Below, in pieces: positions 8,416 through 16,694 of a stretch of DNA of 64,000 nucleotides; position 1 is the stretch's first letter; each line of letters begins with the position of its first letter. This DNA comes from Dyella sp. C9 (GTDB taxonomy: Bacteria > Pseudomonadota > Gammaproteobacteria > Xanthomonadales > Rhodanobacteraceae), in assembly GCF_003332825.1 (NCBI RefSeq), contig NZ_QIRF01000001.1, positions 124,001-188,000 of the forward strand. Direction: 5' to 3'. A program made the translations under genes and the position numbers. The notes beneath the pieces are model-generated. The model had not been told where the DNA came from, ran no database searches, and was given only the letters and a program-made list of their open reading frames with translations.

Positions 8416-9291
8416 TCAATGGTTGCGTGACCTGCTGCTCATCACCAGCGCGATGCCGCCGAGAATCGCGGCAGAAGCGGCAACCAGGCGCAGGGTGATC
8501 GCTTCCGAAAGGAACACCACGCCGCCAAATGCCGTGAACAGTGGCACCAACAACTGTACGGTGGCGGCGCGCATGGCAGAAAGCCTGCTCAACGCGGCAT
8601 ACCAGATGACATAGCCGATGCCCGACGTAAGTGCGCCCGAGGCCATGCCCAGGGTGACGCCGGCCGCATGGGCGTAAGCGGGGGCGTTGATGATGAACGG
8701 CAGGCACAGCACAGGGGTGAGCAGCACTGCCCTGGCGAAGTTTCCCGCGGTTGCGGCAAGCGGGTCAGTTAGCGAGCGGCCGCGTAACGAGTACACGCCC
8801 CACGCTATGCCAGCGATCGCCATCAATAAGGCGCCAAGGAATGGTGGCGCTGCGATCCCCGGCGACACCAGGTAGAAAAGCCCGGCGACGGCCAAAGCGA
8901 AACCGAGCCATGCGACGGCCCCGAATTTCTCGCCCGAGCGCAAGCCGGCGCTTAGCATGGTCAATTGAACCGCGCCGAACAGAATCAAAGCCCCCGTGCC
9001 AGCGGGCAAGGTGAGATACGCGAAGGAAAAGAAGCCGACATAGGCAAACAGCATGGTCGCAGCGATCCAGTCGGCACGGCGGGACGAGGACCGCGCCGGC
9101 CGGAGCCGAACGATGAGGGCCAGCATGATCGCCCCGGAAACCAGCCTGATGGCGGCGAAGCTGACCGGATCGATTTGCCGTCGCTGCAACGCAAACCGGC
9201 ACAACAGCGAGTTGGCCGCGAAGGCGAGCATCGCCACCGTGGTGAGGACCGTGGTCTGCAGGATGCGCAGTCCACTGCGCGCTTCATGCAT
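8416..9291 (-). CDS. EamA/DMT-superfamily permease
   Basis: A 291-residue drug/metabolite transporter with ten hydrophobic segments in two EamA halves. Examples are VAMLAFAANSLLCRFAL with the SFAAIRLVSGAIML signature, and the second half GIAWGVYSLRGR...GALTSGIGYVIWYAALSRLS. Such carriers export or exchange amino acids, nucleotide derivatives and similar metabolites. Its start lies 8 bases inside the end of the DUF2182 gene, so it is the last gene of a translationally coupled three-gene operon (DUF1326, DUF2182, EamA). The substrate is unknown. Confidence 0.87.
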   Translation of the reverse strand: MHEARSGLRILQTTVLTTVAMLAFAANSLLCRFALQRRQIDPVSFAAIRLVSGAIMLALIVRLRPARSSSRRADWIAATMLFAYVGFFSFAYLTLPAGTGALILFGAVQLTMLSAGLRSGEKFGAVAWLGFALAVAGLFYLVSPGIAAPPFLGALLMAIAGIAWGVYSLRGRSLTDPLAATAGNFARAVLLTPVLCLPFIINAPAYAHAAGVTLGMASGALTSGIGYVIWYAALSRLSAMRAATVQLLVPLFTAFGGVVFLSEAITLRLVAASAAILGGIALVMSSRSRNH

Positions 9292-10099
9292 GGGTCGCCA
9301 CCAGCACGATGGCCCACGAGAGTAATGCTACGCCGAGGGGCGCGCTGAGATGCCGGCCCCAGCGCACGTTCTTTTCGATCGCCATCACCGCGGCAAGCAT
9401 GAGCATCCAGCCGAGGTTGCCGGTGCCGAGAGCGAACATAAGCAGCATCAGCGCCCAGCAGCACCCGACGCAGAACAGGCCGTGCTGCGCGCCGAGCGCG
9501 AATGCCTGTCGGGCCTGCGCTTGCCCTCGCCAGTGCTCAATGACGAAGCTCAACGGTGTTCGGCACTTTTCCATACACCGGTACTTGAGCTTGCTGAATT
9601 GGAACGCGCCGGCCAGCGCGATGATGGCGACACCAATCAGCCAGCCATTCCATGCCAGCATGGGTACGCGGGCGAGTCCGGACAGCAGTGCACCGTGAAG
9701 TGCGTGCGCCAGGAGTCCGAAGGCGCCCCACACCGCCATGTAACCCAGGCCGAGCAGCATAAGAAGACGTCCGTGGTCGGGTCGCTCGCGCGTCAACCGG
9801 TCGAAGGCATCAAACAGCGGCAAGACGGTGGGAAGCATCATGGCCGTTGTCATGAGGATCCAGGCGACGGCCTCCAGCACGACGGGCACGATCACGTCGC
9901 CACCTGGAACGACACGGCACAGAAATGCAATGGAGCCTGAGGCTATCCAGTTACCCTGTTCGACATAGCGTCCATAAGGACTGCGCGTCCACCCCCACAA
10001 CGCAATCCACGCGAAAGCAACCAGCGCGGCAAGGATCGGCACGAACACGCGAACATGGCGCGAGGCGCCAGGTGGCAACGGGCCTGCCGTCGAGTTCAT
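9284..10099 (-). CDS. DUF2182 integral membrane protein
   Basis: A 271-residue membrane protein of the DUF2182 family (often labelled predicted metal-binding). It has about six to seven membrane segments. The conserved pieces are AVAWILMTTAMMLPTVLPL, KLKYRCMEKCRTPLSF with paired Cys, and HGLFCVGCCWALMLLMFALG with a Cys cluster, followed by AAVMAIEKN. The gene overlaps the DUF1326 gene by 4 bases and the EamA gene by 8. DUF2182 and DUF1326 genes are commonly paired, so they are expected to work together. The biochemical role is not established. Confidence 0.85.
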   Translation of the reverse strand: MNSTAGPLPPGASRHVRVFVPILAALVAFAWIALWGWTRSPYGRYVEQGNWIASGSIAFLCRVVPGGDVIVPVVLEAVAWILMTTAMMLPTVLPLFDAFDRLTRERPDHGRLLMLLGLGYMAVWGAFGLLAHALHGALLSGLARVPMLAWNGWLIGVAIIALAGAFQFSKLKYRCMEKCRTPLSFVIEHWRGQAQARQAFALGAQHGLFCVGCCWALMLLMFALGTGNLGWMLMLAAVMAIEKNVRWGRHLSAPLGVALLSWAIVLVATHA

Positions 10100-10698
10100 G
10101 CGTCGAAGACGAACGTGCTCTGCAGGGCGTTGTGGTTCTTGATGTCGACGTTGATGCCGATGGCGGCGTTTCTGGATCGATAGCTCGGGGCCTTGCCGAC
10201 AAACACCGGCGCGCCGGGCACGGTCGAGAACACGGTATCGGAAAGGGTGGTCTGGCCGCCGGTCGCGCCGAGATAGGGTTCGAGTTCGGCGTAGTAGTTC
10301 GTGCCGATCTCGAGTTCGCCCTTGCCCGAAACCACCGTGAACCGGATGGGCGCTCGCTCCACCGATACGACCTTGCCGATGAGCTTGGCAAGATCCGCGA
10401 CCGGTCCGCCGGCCTGGCCAGTGAACACCTTCAGCAGCGCCTCTTCCTGCGCTTTCGAAGCCCGCTCGTCGATGTAGATCGCGGCGGTCCAGTTGCCTTG
10501 CAGGATATTGCCGGGCACATGGGCCACGGCCGCGATGGTATTGCCGGCGACATCGACGCCGTCGACCGTTCCCTTGTCCATATGCCACGCGACAATGGTG
10601 TCGCAGGTGCCGTTGTCCGGGTCCTCGCCGATCCAGCAGGGGCACAAGACGTTGCAGTTGCAGACTTCAAGCAGACGACCTTCCAGGTGATAGCTCAT
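10096..10698 (-). CDS. DUF1326 domain protein
   Basis: A 200-residue soluble protein of the DUF1326 family, first gene of the DUF1326-DUF2182-EamA operon. It has the family N-terminus LEGRLLEVCNCNVLCPCWIG, whose four Cys residues look like a metal or redox site, plus GTCDTIVAWHMDKG, GNWTAAIYIDERAS and YYAELEPYLGATGGQT. The start is fixed by a strong GGAGG ribosome site 6 bases before the ATG at 10698; a longer start at 10719 would put that site inside the coding region. Function is uncharacterised. The Cys cluster here and in the DUF2182 partner suggests metal handling (inference). Confidence 0.87.
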   Translation of the reverse strand: MSYHLEGRLLEVCNCNVLCPCWIGEDPDNGTCDTIVAWHMDKGTVDGVDVAGNTIAAVAHVPGNILQGNWTAAIYIDERASKAQEEALLKVFTGQAGGPVADLAKLIGKVVSVERAPIRFTVVSGKGELEIGTNYYAELEPYLGATGGQTTLSDTVFSTVPGAPVFVGKAPSYRSRNAAIGINVDIKNHNALQSTFVFDA

Positions 10699-11149
10699 AC
10701 GAACCTCCAATGAAGGCACGTGAACACCAGCACGCCGCCACGGGACGACGCTGCGAAGGGGGTTTTCGATTCTCCCGCCGCTTGTTTGATCAAGTCAAGT
10801 TCGCTTGCGCGCAGCGACGGATCGTTGGGGAATGCCACGAAAAATCATGCTTCTGCGCAGCAGCATTTCCCCTCGACACCATCGAAAAGGCCATCGCGGA
10901 GACCAAGCAAATGGCTCGCCACGCGAAGCAACGTGGTTCATCCCTGCGGGATCGTGGTTCAGGGCGAGTGGCCCCGCTTTGGCGCCACTCCTGCACATAG
11001 CCCCCGACACCAAGGGTGGCAGGACCGGGACATGCCTCGGCGCCATGTCCAACCCGCGGTTAGCCCCGGAGGCATGACTTCATGCCCATGCACTACTACT
11101 AACTTCATACTATGGTTTACTCCAAGGTAAGTAGCAGTGCGGGTGGGTT
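10699..11149. other. Intergenic region between divergent DUF1326 and PadR genes
   Basis: 451 bases without a convincing gene; the short open frames have unrelated composition. Close to the PadR gene lies an AT-richer stretch (about 11088-11140) with TACTAT, TTTACT and an ACTACT/AGTAG pair that could hold the promoter and PadR operator. This is suggestive only. Confidence 0.4.
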
Positions 11150-11512
11150 GTGGACGAGGTCACCGGCCATCTGAAGAAATTCCAGAAGGAGCTCTCGGCG
11201 GGCACCGTGTCGCTGGTGCTGCTGGCAGTGCTGGGGCAGTCGCGGCAGCCGATGTACGGCTACCAGATCGCCAAGCGGCTGGAAGAGGTGGGTGAGGGCG
11301 TGCTGGCAGGCAAGCAGAGTGCGCTTTATCCGGTGCTGCGCAACCTCGAGGGGGCTGGCCTGCTGGCCAGCGAGGTGGAGCCGTCGGTCAGTGGACCACC
11401 GCGACGCTATTACCGCATCACCAGGCAGGGGCGTGAGGTACTGCGTGACTGGGTAGAAGCCTGGAACGCCACGCGCGACTCCGTCGACGCCGTCTTGCAA
11501 GGAGGGGTGTAA
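11150..11512 (+). CDS. PadR-family transcriptional regulator
   Basis: A 120-residue winged-helix regulator of the PadR family: GTVSLVLLAVLGQSRQPMYG, then the recognition region GKQSALYPVLRNLEGAGLLAS and the wing GPPRRYYRITRQGREVLRDW. PadR proteins are usually autorepressors that respond to small molecules or envelope stress. The start is the GTG at 11150, giving the normal family length. The stop codon TAA overlaps the ATG of the next gene by one base. This PadR plus HAAS-type membrane-protein pairing recurs in bacteria, where the membrane protein is thought to be the regulated partner. Confidence 0.87.
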   Translation: MDEVTGHLKKFQKELSAGTVSLVLLAVLGQSRQPMYGYQIAKRLEEVGEGVLAGKQSALYPVLRNLEGAGLLASEVEPSVSGPPRRYYRITRQGREVLRDWVEAWNATRDSVDAVLQGGV

Positions 11513-12429
11513 TGAACACGCCACGCACGATCGCCGAGTATTTGAAGCAGCTGCGCAATGCCCTGAAGGGGGCCGACCCGGCGCTGATCCAGGACGCGTT
11601 GTATGACGCCGAAGAGCACCTGCGTGCGGAGCTGGCGGAAAGTCCCGGGCGCAGCGAGGCGGACATGCTGGCCCATGTGGTGGGCACCTATGGTGCGCCA
11701 GAAGAAGTGGCCGACATCTACCGCGACCAGGAGATCAAGATCCAGCGCGCCCTGCGTCCGCCGCCGGTACCGCGCCGGCAGTCGCTGGCAGGCCGTTTCT
11801 TCGGGGTCGCCGCCGATTCGCGCACCTGGGGCGCGCTGTTCTACATGATCCTGGCGCTGGCCACCGGCATCTTCTACTTCGTGTGGGCGGTGACCGGCAT
11901 TTCACTGTCGATCGGGTTGTCGGTGCTGATCATCGGCATTCCGTTCGTGATCCTGTTCCTGGCAACGGTGCGAGCGCTGTCGCTGCTGGAAGGACGCATC
12001 GTGGAGACCATGCTGGGCGTGCGCATGCCGCGTCGCCCGCCTTACCCCGCGCCGGCGGGCCAATCGTTGTGGCAGCGGGTGGGCGCGCTGTTCACCGATG
12101 GGCACACCTGGACGACGCTGTTCTACATGATCCTGATGCTTCCACTGGGCATCATCTACTTCACGCTGACGGTGACGCTGATGAGCGTCTCGCTAAGCTT
12201 CATCGCGGCACCCGTGTTCAAGGCGCTGGATGATGCCGATGTGCTGATCTGGAATTGCGGCATTCCGCACTGGCTGTGCCAGGACGGCAGTTGGTGGGGC
12301 GCGGTTATGCTGTGCGTGATCGGCGTGCTGCTGCTGTTCGCCACGCTGCACCTGGTGCGTGGCCTGGGCAAGCTGCATGGCGGCATCGCCAAGGGCCTGC
12401 TGGTGCGCCTGGTGGATCACCAGGCCTGA
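11512..12429 (+). CDS. Membrane protein with HAAS-like N-terminus and repeated sensor domains
   Basis: A 305-residue protein. The first about 85 residues resemble the HAAS/DUF1700 helical domain (IAEYLKQLRNALKGADPALIQDALYDAEEHLRAEL and GAPEEVADIYRDQE). Two related membrane blocks follow: WGALFYMILALATGIFYF and TTLFYMILMLPLGIIYF begin each copy, as in the putative-sensor family. It is translationally coupled to PadR. The last about 20 codons (GGIAKGLLVRLVDHQA) and the bases just after the stop have been copied 175 bases downstream with a repeat element; see the repeat entry. Confidence 0.82.
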   Translation: MNTPRTIAEYLKQLRNALKGADPALIQDALYDAEEHLRAELAESPGRSEADMLAHVVGTYGAPEEVADIYRDQEIKIQRALRPPPVPRRQSLAGRFFGVAADSRTWGALFYMILALATGIFYFVWAVTGISLSIGLSVLIIGIPFVILFLATVRALSLLEGRIVETMLGVRMPRRPPYPAPAGQSLWQRVGALFTDGHTWTTLFYMILMLPLGIIYFTLTVTLMSVSLSFIAAPVFKALDDADVLIWNCGIPHWLCQDGSWWGAVMLCVIGVLLLFATLHLVRGLGKLHGGIAKGLLVRLVDHQA

Positions 12430-12440
12430 GGGCCATCGCC

Positions 12441-12519
12441 TGTAGGAACGCACCTTGTGCGCGACCCGCCGCGGCGATAGCGGCGTGGAGAGCGGTCGCG
12501 CACAGGGTGCGCTCCTACA
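12441..12519. repeat. REP-like palindrome, family A, copy 1
   Basis: An inverted pair with outer arms TGTAGGAACGCACCTTGTGC... and ...GCACAGGGTGCGCTCCTACA separated by about 30 bases. The same palindrome occurs at 12616, 56067 and 56231, always just after a gene end. As RNA it would form a long hairpin between the convergent sensor and DUF1501 genes and could act as a terminator or 3' stabiliser. Confidence 0.85.
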
Positions 12520-12615
12520 AGAGCAAGAGGTCGGTGGGGTGTACGAGTTGCATGGCGGTAATGCCAAGGGCCTGCTGGTGCGCCTGGTGGATGAGCAGGC
12601 CTTGGGGCCATCGCC

Positions 12616-12686
12616 TGCAGGAGCGCACCCTGTCTGCGACTTGCCGTGGCACTCGCGGGGTGTCGCGCACAGGGTGCGCTCCTACA
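12616..12686. repeat. REP-like palindrome, family A, copy 2
   Basis: Second copy, with arms TGCAGGAGCGCACCCTGTCTGC and GCGCACAGGGTGCGCTCCTACA. It belongs to the 175-bp duplicated unit described at 12376. Confidence 0.85.
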
Positions 12687-12702
12687 TGGGCGTGGCGGTG
12701 GC

Positions 12703-13905
12703 TCAGACCAGTTGCAGGTCCTTTGGCTTGGCGCCGGGGAAGATCGTCTGCAGCTGGCTGCCGGAAAGACCCCACATGCGGCCCATCAGGCCACCCAGCA
12801 TGTCGCGGTAGTTGGTGAGTACGGGGTAGTCGCGGTTCTGCAGCAGGCTCTGCTGGTTCACCGCCACCTGCGAACCGGCGATGCGTCCGCCGTTCACCTT
12901 GCCGCCAAGCACCCAGTAGACGGTGCCATGGCCGTGGTCGGTGCCCTTGTTGCCGTTCTCGCGGAAGGTGCGGCCGAACTCGGAGACCACCACCACCACC
13001 GTGTTGTTCCACTCGTCGCCCAGCGCGTCGGCGTAGGCGGCGAGGCCCTTGCCGAGATTGTCGAGGTTGTTGGCCAACTGGCCACTGGTGCTGCCCTGGT
13101 TGACGTGGGTATCCCAGCCGCCGACGTCCACGAAGCCCAGGCGGTACTGGTCGCGCATCATGGTGGCGATGCGCTGCGTTTCCTCGGCGAAGTTCTTGGC
13201 GTTGGGTGCGCCGCGATTGGCCTTCATCATCTCGTCCTGCAATTCCTTGGACACGGTCTGGCGCAGTTCCAGGCCGTCGACCGCGGCGGAGGCGAGCGTG
13301 GTGTCCTTGTACATGCCGGCCAGGATGCCGGCCTGCCGGTCGTCGAACACCGGCTTGGTGTTGCCGCGCAGCGAGATGTTGGGAATGTCGCGGTTGCTCC
13401 CCTGGAAGCTCAGCGGCAGGGCGTCGGTGAACGCAATGGAAGGCACGCTGGTCATCTGCCCGGAGAGGCGCGCGAGGAAACCGGAGCGGTAGTCGCTGCG
13501 CTCGCTGCTGGGCTCGCCTGACTCGATGTTGTCCTGCGTTTCGAAATGGCTGCGCGAGAGATCGTCGGTGCCGGCGAACGGCACGAAGGCCACCTGGCGC
13601 TTCTGCCACAGCGGAAAGATGGTGTCGCGCAGCACGGGGTTGAGGCCCCAGTTGCTGTCGAGGCCCAGGGCGCTGTTCTGGTTGTACGGATCAGGCCGGG
13701 CGATCGACAGCGTGGGGCGTGACTCGTAGTAGAAGTCGCTGCTGTAGGGCACCAGCAGGTTGTTGCAGTCGTAGCCGCCGCGCAGGAACACCAGCAGGAA
13801 GCGCGGCGAACTGGCCGGCGCCGCAAACAGCTTGCCGGAGAACGAAAGCGCGGGCGCGGCCACGGCAGCGGTGGCGGCGGCGAGCAGGAATTCGCGTCTG
13901 TTCAC
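12703..13905 (-). CDS. DUF1501 domain protein, Tat-exported
   Basis: A 400-residue protein of the DUF1501 (sulfatase/phosphatase-superfamily-like) family. The N-terminus NRREFLLAAA is a twin-arginine signal motif followed by a hydrophobic stretch and ALSFSGKLFA, so export should be folded via Tat. Family blocks include FLLVFLRGGYDCNNLLVPY, FVPFAGTDDLSRSHFE, FVDVGGWDTHVNQGS and VVVVSEFGRTFRENGNKGTD-HGHG, the last resembling the metal-binding motif of alkaline-phosphatase-like enzymes. It lies 9 bases after the DUF1800 gene and surely shares its transcript. DUF1501/DUF1800 pairs are very common, but their joint biochemical role is not established. Confidence 0.88.
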   Translation of the reverse strand: MNRREFLLAAATAAVAAPALSFSGKLFAAPASSPRFLLVFLRGGYDCNNLLVPYSSDFYYESRPTLSIARPDPYNQNSALGLDSNWGLNPVLRDTIFPLWQKRQVAFVPFAGTDDLSRSHFETQDNIESGEPSSERSDYRSGFLARLSGQMTSVPSIAFTDALPLSFQGSNRDIPNISLRGNTKPVFDDRQAGILAGMYKDTTLASAAVDGLELRQTVSKELQDEMMKANRGAPNAKNFAEETQRIATMMRDQYRLGFVDVGGWDTHVNQGSTSGQLANNLDNLGKGLAAYADALGDEWNNTVVVVVSEFGRTFRENGNKGTDHGHGTVYWVLGGKVNGGRIAGSQVAVNQQSLLQNRDYPVLTNYRDMLGGLMGRMWGLSGSQLQTIFPGAKPKDLQLV

Positions 13906-13914
13906 GAGGTGTCC

Positions 13915-15471
13915 TCAGCGATAGTTGAAGTCGGGCGAGGAGAGCAGGAAGGTGTTCCATTCCTGCTGCGAGGTCGCCTTGGCAAGCGCCTCACGGGTGG
14001 GCTGGCTCAGGCGCGGGTCGAAGGTGTCGTAGTACAGCCGTGTGGTCAGCATCGGGAAGTCTCCACCGGTCTTGGGCTGGCCTTCGGGTGTCAGCAGGCG
14101 GTTGTTGCCGGTGCCGATGGCGTTGGCGATCTCGAAGCGCTTGGCCATCTGGCCCGAGCTGGACCAGCCGCTGCCGTCCAGCGGCCAGCCATCCGGCGTC
14201 AGGCGGCCGAACACCGGCTCGCCCAGCTGGTTGAGCCAGTTGAGCAGCGGCTTGGCGTTGACGATGGGTTTGCCGTCGTAGGCCATGCGTACCGAGGACA
14301 CCACGAACTGCATCGGGTCCTTGAACTTCTTGCCGTAGCTGGCGGCAAGGTCCCTGGATTCGAACATGGTGCGCAGCACCGCCGCGATGTCGCCGTCGGT
14401 GTGCTGGAAGGTCCTGGCCATCTTGGCCACCAGTTCCGGCGGCGGGTTGTCGGCCACGAAGTACTCGGCGAGCTTCCTGGAAATGAACTGCGCGCAGGCG
14501 GGCTGGCGGGTGATCAGGTCCACCGCCTGGGTGACTTCATCGAATCCGCTGCCCTTGATCTTCTCGCCCAGCAGCACCTTGTCGCTGTAGTCGTGGCGAC
14601 CGGGGTTGAACTCGAACATGCCGTTGCGCACGAACATGGCCGCATAGCGCGGGTGCTGTTCCAGGCCCGGGCGGTCGCGCAGCGGCGCCACGCCCACCCC
14701 GGTGAGGATCAGCGCCAGCTGCTGCACGTCCTGCTGGGTGTAGCCCGAGCCCACGCCCAGCGTATGCAGCTCCATCAACTCGCGCGCGTAGTTTTCGTTG
14801 ACGTGGCCCTTGGCGTTCTGCGCGTTGTCCAGGAACTCCAGCATGGCCGGGCTTTCCAGCGTCGCCATCACAAGGTCGCGGAACTTGCCCAGCGCATGCG
14901 GACGGATGGTGTTCTGGGTGTAGTCGGCTGCGACCCAGCGCACGCGTCCCTTGGCGCCGTACACGCTGAAGTGGTTCAGCCAGAACCACACCATCTGCTC
15001 CTTGAGCTGGTTCTCGCCGTACACGGCGTGCAGCATCTCGATCTGCTGTGCTTGTTGCAGCAGGTCGTTCGCATGTTGCTGCTGGGCTTTCTTGGCGGCG
15101 TTCTTGTCGTCGCCGTCGGGCATGTTCTTGATCTTCTCCTGCTCGTCGCGCAGGTTGGTGAGCAGCTGTTCGGTGGGCGTGTTCGCCGCCTCGTAGCTAT
15201 TGATCAGTGCGCTGATCTGCGGCGGCAGCTGGTCGCTGTCGTGGTCTTCAAGCTGCCAGTCGAGGAAGCGCGAACGGCCCAGGTCGCGGTAGCGGGCGAC
15301 GGTGGCGCTGTCGATGTCGAAGCCATCGCGGCGCAGCCATTCCACGTCATCGGGCGATAGCGGGCGGGGGTCCCGGGCGATGGCCGCGGCAGGTCCGAGG
15401 ACCAGCAACAGGCCGAATAAGGCCAGCAGGGGCCGGGTAAAACGGGAAAGCCGTTGCGGGGTGTCGCGCAT
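13915..15471 (-). CDS. DUF1800 domain protein, secreted
   Basis: A 518-residue protein with a signal peptide (hydrophobic LLALFGLLLVLGPAAAIA) and the DUF1800 domain. Diagnostic pieces are LKEQMVWFWLNHFSV, RPHALGKFRDLVMATLESPAML and NENYARELMELHTLGV, then GYTQQDVQQLALILTG. A charged helical segment (DEQEKIKNMPDGDDKNAAKK) interrupts the N-terminal half. It is the first gene of the DUF1800-DUF1501 operon. Family function is unknown; these proteins are exported and conserved as pairs. Confidence 0.88.
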   Translation of the reverse strand: MRDTPQRLSRFTRPLLALFGLLLVLGPAAAIARDPRPLSPDDVEWLRRDGFDIDSATVARYRDLGRSRFLDWQLEDHDSDQLPPQISALINSYEAANTPTEQLLTNLRDEQEKIKNMPDGDDKNAAKKAQQQHANDLLQQAQQIEMLHAVYGENQLKEQMVWFWLNHFSVYGAKGRVRWVAADYTQNTIRPHALGKFRDLVMATLESPAMLEFLDNAQNAKGHVNENYARELMELHTLGVGSGYTQQDVQQLALILTGVGVAPLRDRPGLEQHPRYAAMFVRNGMFEFNPGRHDYSDKVLLGEKIKGSGFDEVTQAVDLITRQPACAQFISRKLAEYFVADNPPPELVAKMARTFQHTDGDIAAVLRTMFESRDLAASYGKKFKDPMQFVVSSVRMAYDGKPIVNAKPLLNWLNQLGEPVFGRLTPDGWPLDGSGWSSSGQMAKRFEIANAIGTGNNRLLTPEGQPKTGGDFPMLTTRLYYDTFDPRLSQPTREALAKATSQQEWNTFLLSSPDFNYR

Positions 15472-15665
15472 GCGTCGGGATTCCTGGAAGCAAGGGTGAA
15501 GGACCGCGGTCGCTCGGCAGTGTCAACGCGATAGTTGTCGGCCCGCTTACCGTGAAGCGGGGCAGGGCGCGGTTTCGTTCGGCGCAGATTCATGCGCGGA
15601 GCCGGCATTTGCGTCATTCGTCAGGTGTACGCAAGCGAGCGCTTGCGGGCTGTGACGCGGTTCAC

Positions 15666-15953
15666 TCAAAACTCGTCGACGAACTCCACCACCGCGCCCA
15701 GCAACGACGCTTTTACTTCGGTGACGGCGCGCACCGCATCGGCATGCAGGTTGTCCGATGCCTGCACCTCGATGAGGAACAGCTCTGCGCTGTTGTCGTC
15801 AACCAGTTCGCTGGAACTGGAATCGTCGCGCTCATAGGCGGTCTCGTCGTCCAGCTCCTCGACGTGCTCGATGCCGTCGATACCATGGAGGGTCGTGAGC
15901 AAGGTATCCGCGTCATCGCGGCTGCCGGTCAGGCGGATGCGGATCGTGGGCAT
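15666..15953 (-). CDS. Small acidic protein of unknown function
   Basis: A 95-residue, strongly acidic protein. It starts with a beta strand (PTIRIRLTGS), then DDADTLLTTLHGIDGIEHVEELDD, an acidic Ser-rich loop, and a second strand-helix unit (AELFLIEVQASDNLHADAV). The pattern suggests a ferredoxin-like or ACT-like small fold, but I do not recognise a family. The start is supported by GGGAG 8 bases upstream. It stands alone between the DUF1800 gene and a divergent methyltransferase gene. Confidence 0.7.
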   Translation of the reverse strand: MPTIRIRLTGSRDDADTLLTTLHGIDGIEHVEELDDETAYERDDSSSSELVDDNSAELFLIEVQASDNLHADAVRAVTEVKASLLGAVVEFVDEF

Positions 15954-16078
15954 CAGGGCGGCTCCCAGGTTCCTGCACCGATATGCTGGTCCAAGCCATG
16001 TTCAGGCCAGGTGATTCCCCTGGGCACCGTTCGAACGGTCGCGCACGGCCTAGAATAGGCGTTTGCCGGAGATCCCTT

Positions 16079-16687
16079 GTGCCGAAAATCTACGACCGCG
16101 CCTACTTCGACAAGTGGTACCGCCACCCCGACCATTCGATGGCGTCGCCGGCCGAACTCAAGCGCAAGGTGGCGATGGTGGTGGCACAGGCCGAGTATTA
16201 CCTGGGGCGCACGGTGCGCAGCGTGCTCGACGTGGGCTGCGGGGAGGGCGTGTGGCGGGCGCCGCTGCGCGCGCTGCGTCCGGGCATCCACTACCAGGGC
16301 CTGGACGCCAGCGAATACGCGGTGGCGCGCTACGGGCGCAGTCGCAACATTGGCCTGGCGCGCTTCGGGCAACTGGAATACCTTCGCTTCGACCATCGCT
16401 TCGACATCATCGTCTGCACCGATGTGCTGCATTACCTGAGGCCTGCCGAGATTCGTGCCGGCTTGGGTGGCATCAGCGACATGCTGGAGGGCGTGGCCTT
16501 CCTGGAAGTGTTCACCAGCAAGGATGGCGTGGCCGGCGACCTGGAGGGTTTCCACTCGCGTGCGCCCTCGTGGTACCTGAAGGCCTTCGGCGAAGCCGGC
16601 CTGTTGCCCTGCGGCTCCCACTGCTACCTGGGGCCCAGGCTGGAGCGTCGCGTGGCGGCGCTGGAGCGGGCGCAGCTGACCGGCTGA
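16079..16687 (+). CDS. Class I SAM-dependent methyltransferase
   Basis: A 202-residue methyltransferase. Motif I is VRSVLDVGCGEGVWR (SAM-binding glycine loop), motif II YQGLDASEYAVARYG and motif IV DIIVCTDVLHYL, followed by the usual beta-strand end. The substrate is not evident. The start is a GTG at 16079 placed 8 bases after CGGAGA; longer in-frame starts add sequence unlike the family. It ends 7 bases before the convergent patatin gene. Confidence 0.85.
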   Translation: MPKIYDRAYFDKWYRHPDHSMASPAELKRKVAMVVAQAEYYLGRTVRSVLDVGCGEGVWRAPLRALRPGIHYQGLDASEYAVARYGRSRNIGLARFGQLEYLRFDHRFDIIVCTDVLHYLRPAEIRAGLGGISDMLEGVAFLEVFTSKDGVAGDLEGFHSRAPSWYLKAFGEAGLLPCGSHCYLGPRLERRVAALERAQLTG

Positions 16688-16694
16688 TCTGAGG

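Larger units (their letters stand above)
12376..12694. repeat. 175-bp tandem duplication of a gene end plus palindromic repeat
   Basis: The stretch beginning CATGGCGG at 12376 (last codons of the membrane-sensor gene, its stop and GGCCATCGCCTG) recurs at 12551, exactly 175 bases later, with only a few mismatches over about 70 bases. The stop codon TGA has become TTG in the copy. Each copy is followed at once by one palindromic repeat unit. So the unit is [gene 3' end + palindrome], present twice in direct orientation; the second palindrome is about 8 bases shorter. Confidence 0.85.

Noticed and set aside
12441..12686. CRISPR array
   Set aside because: Only two palindromic units per locus, with gene-derived sequence between them and no cas genes; they are REP-like elements.
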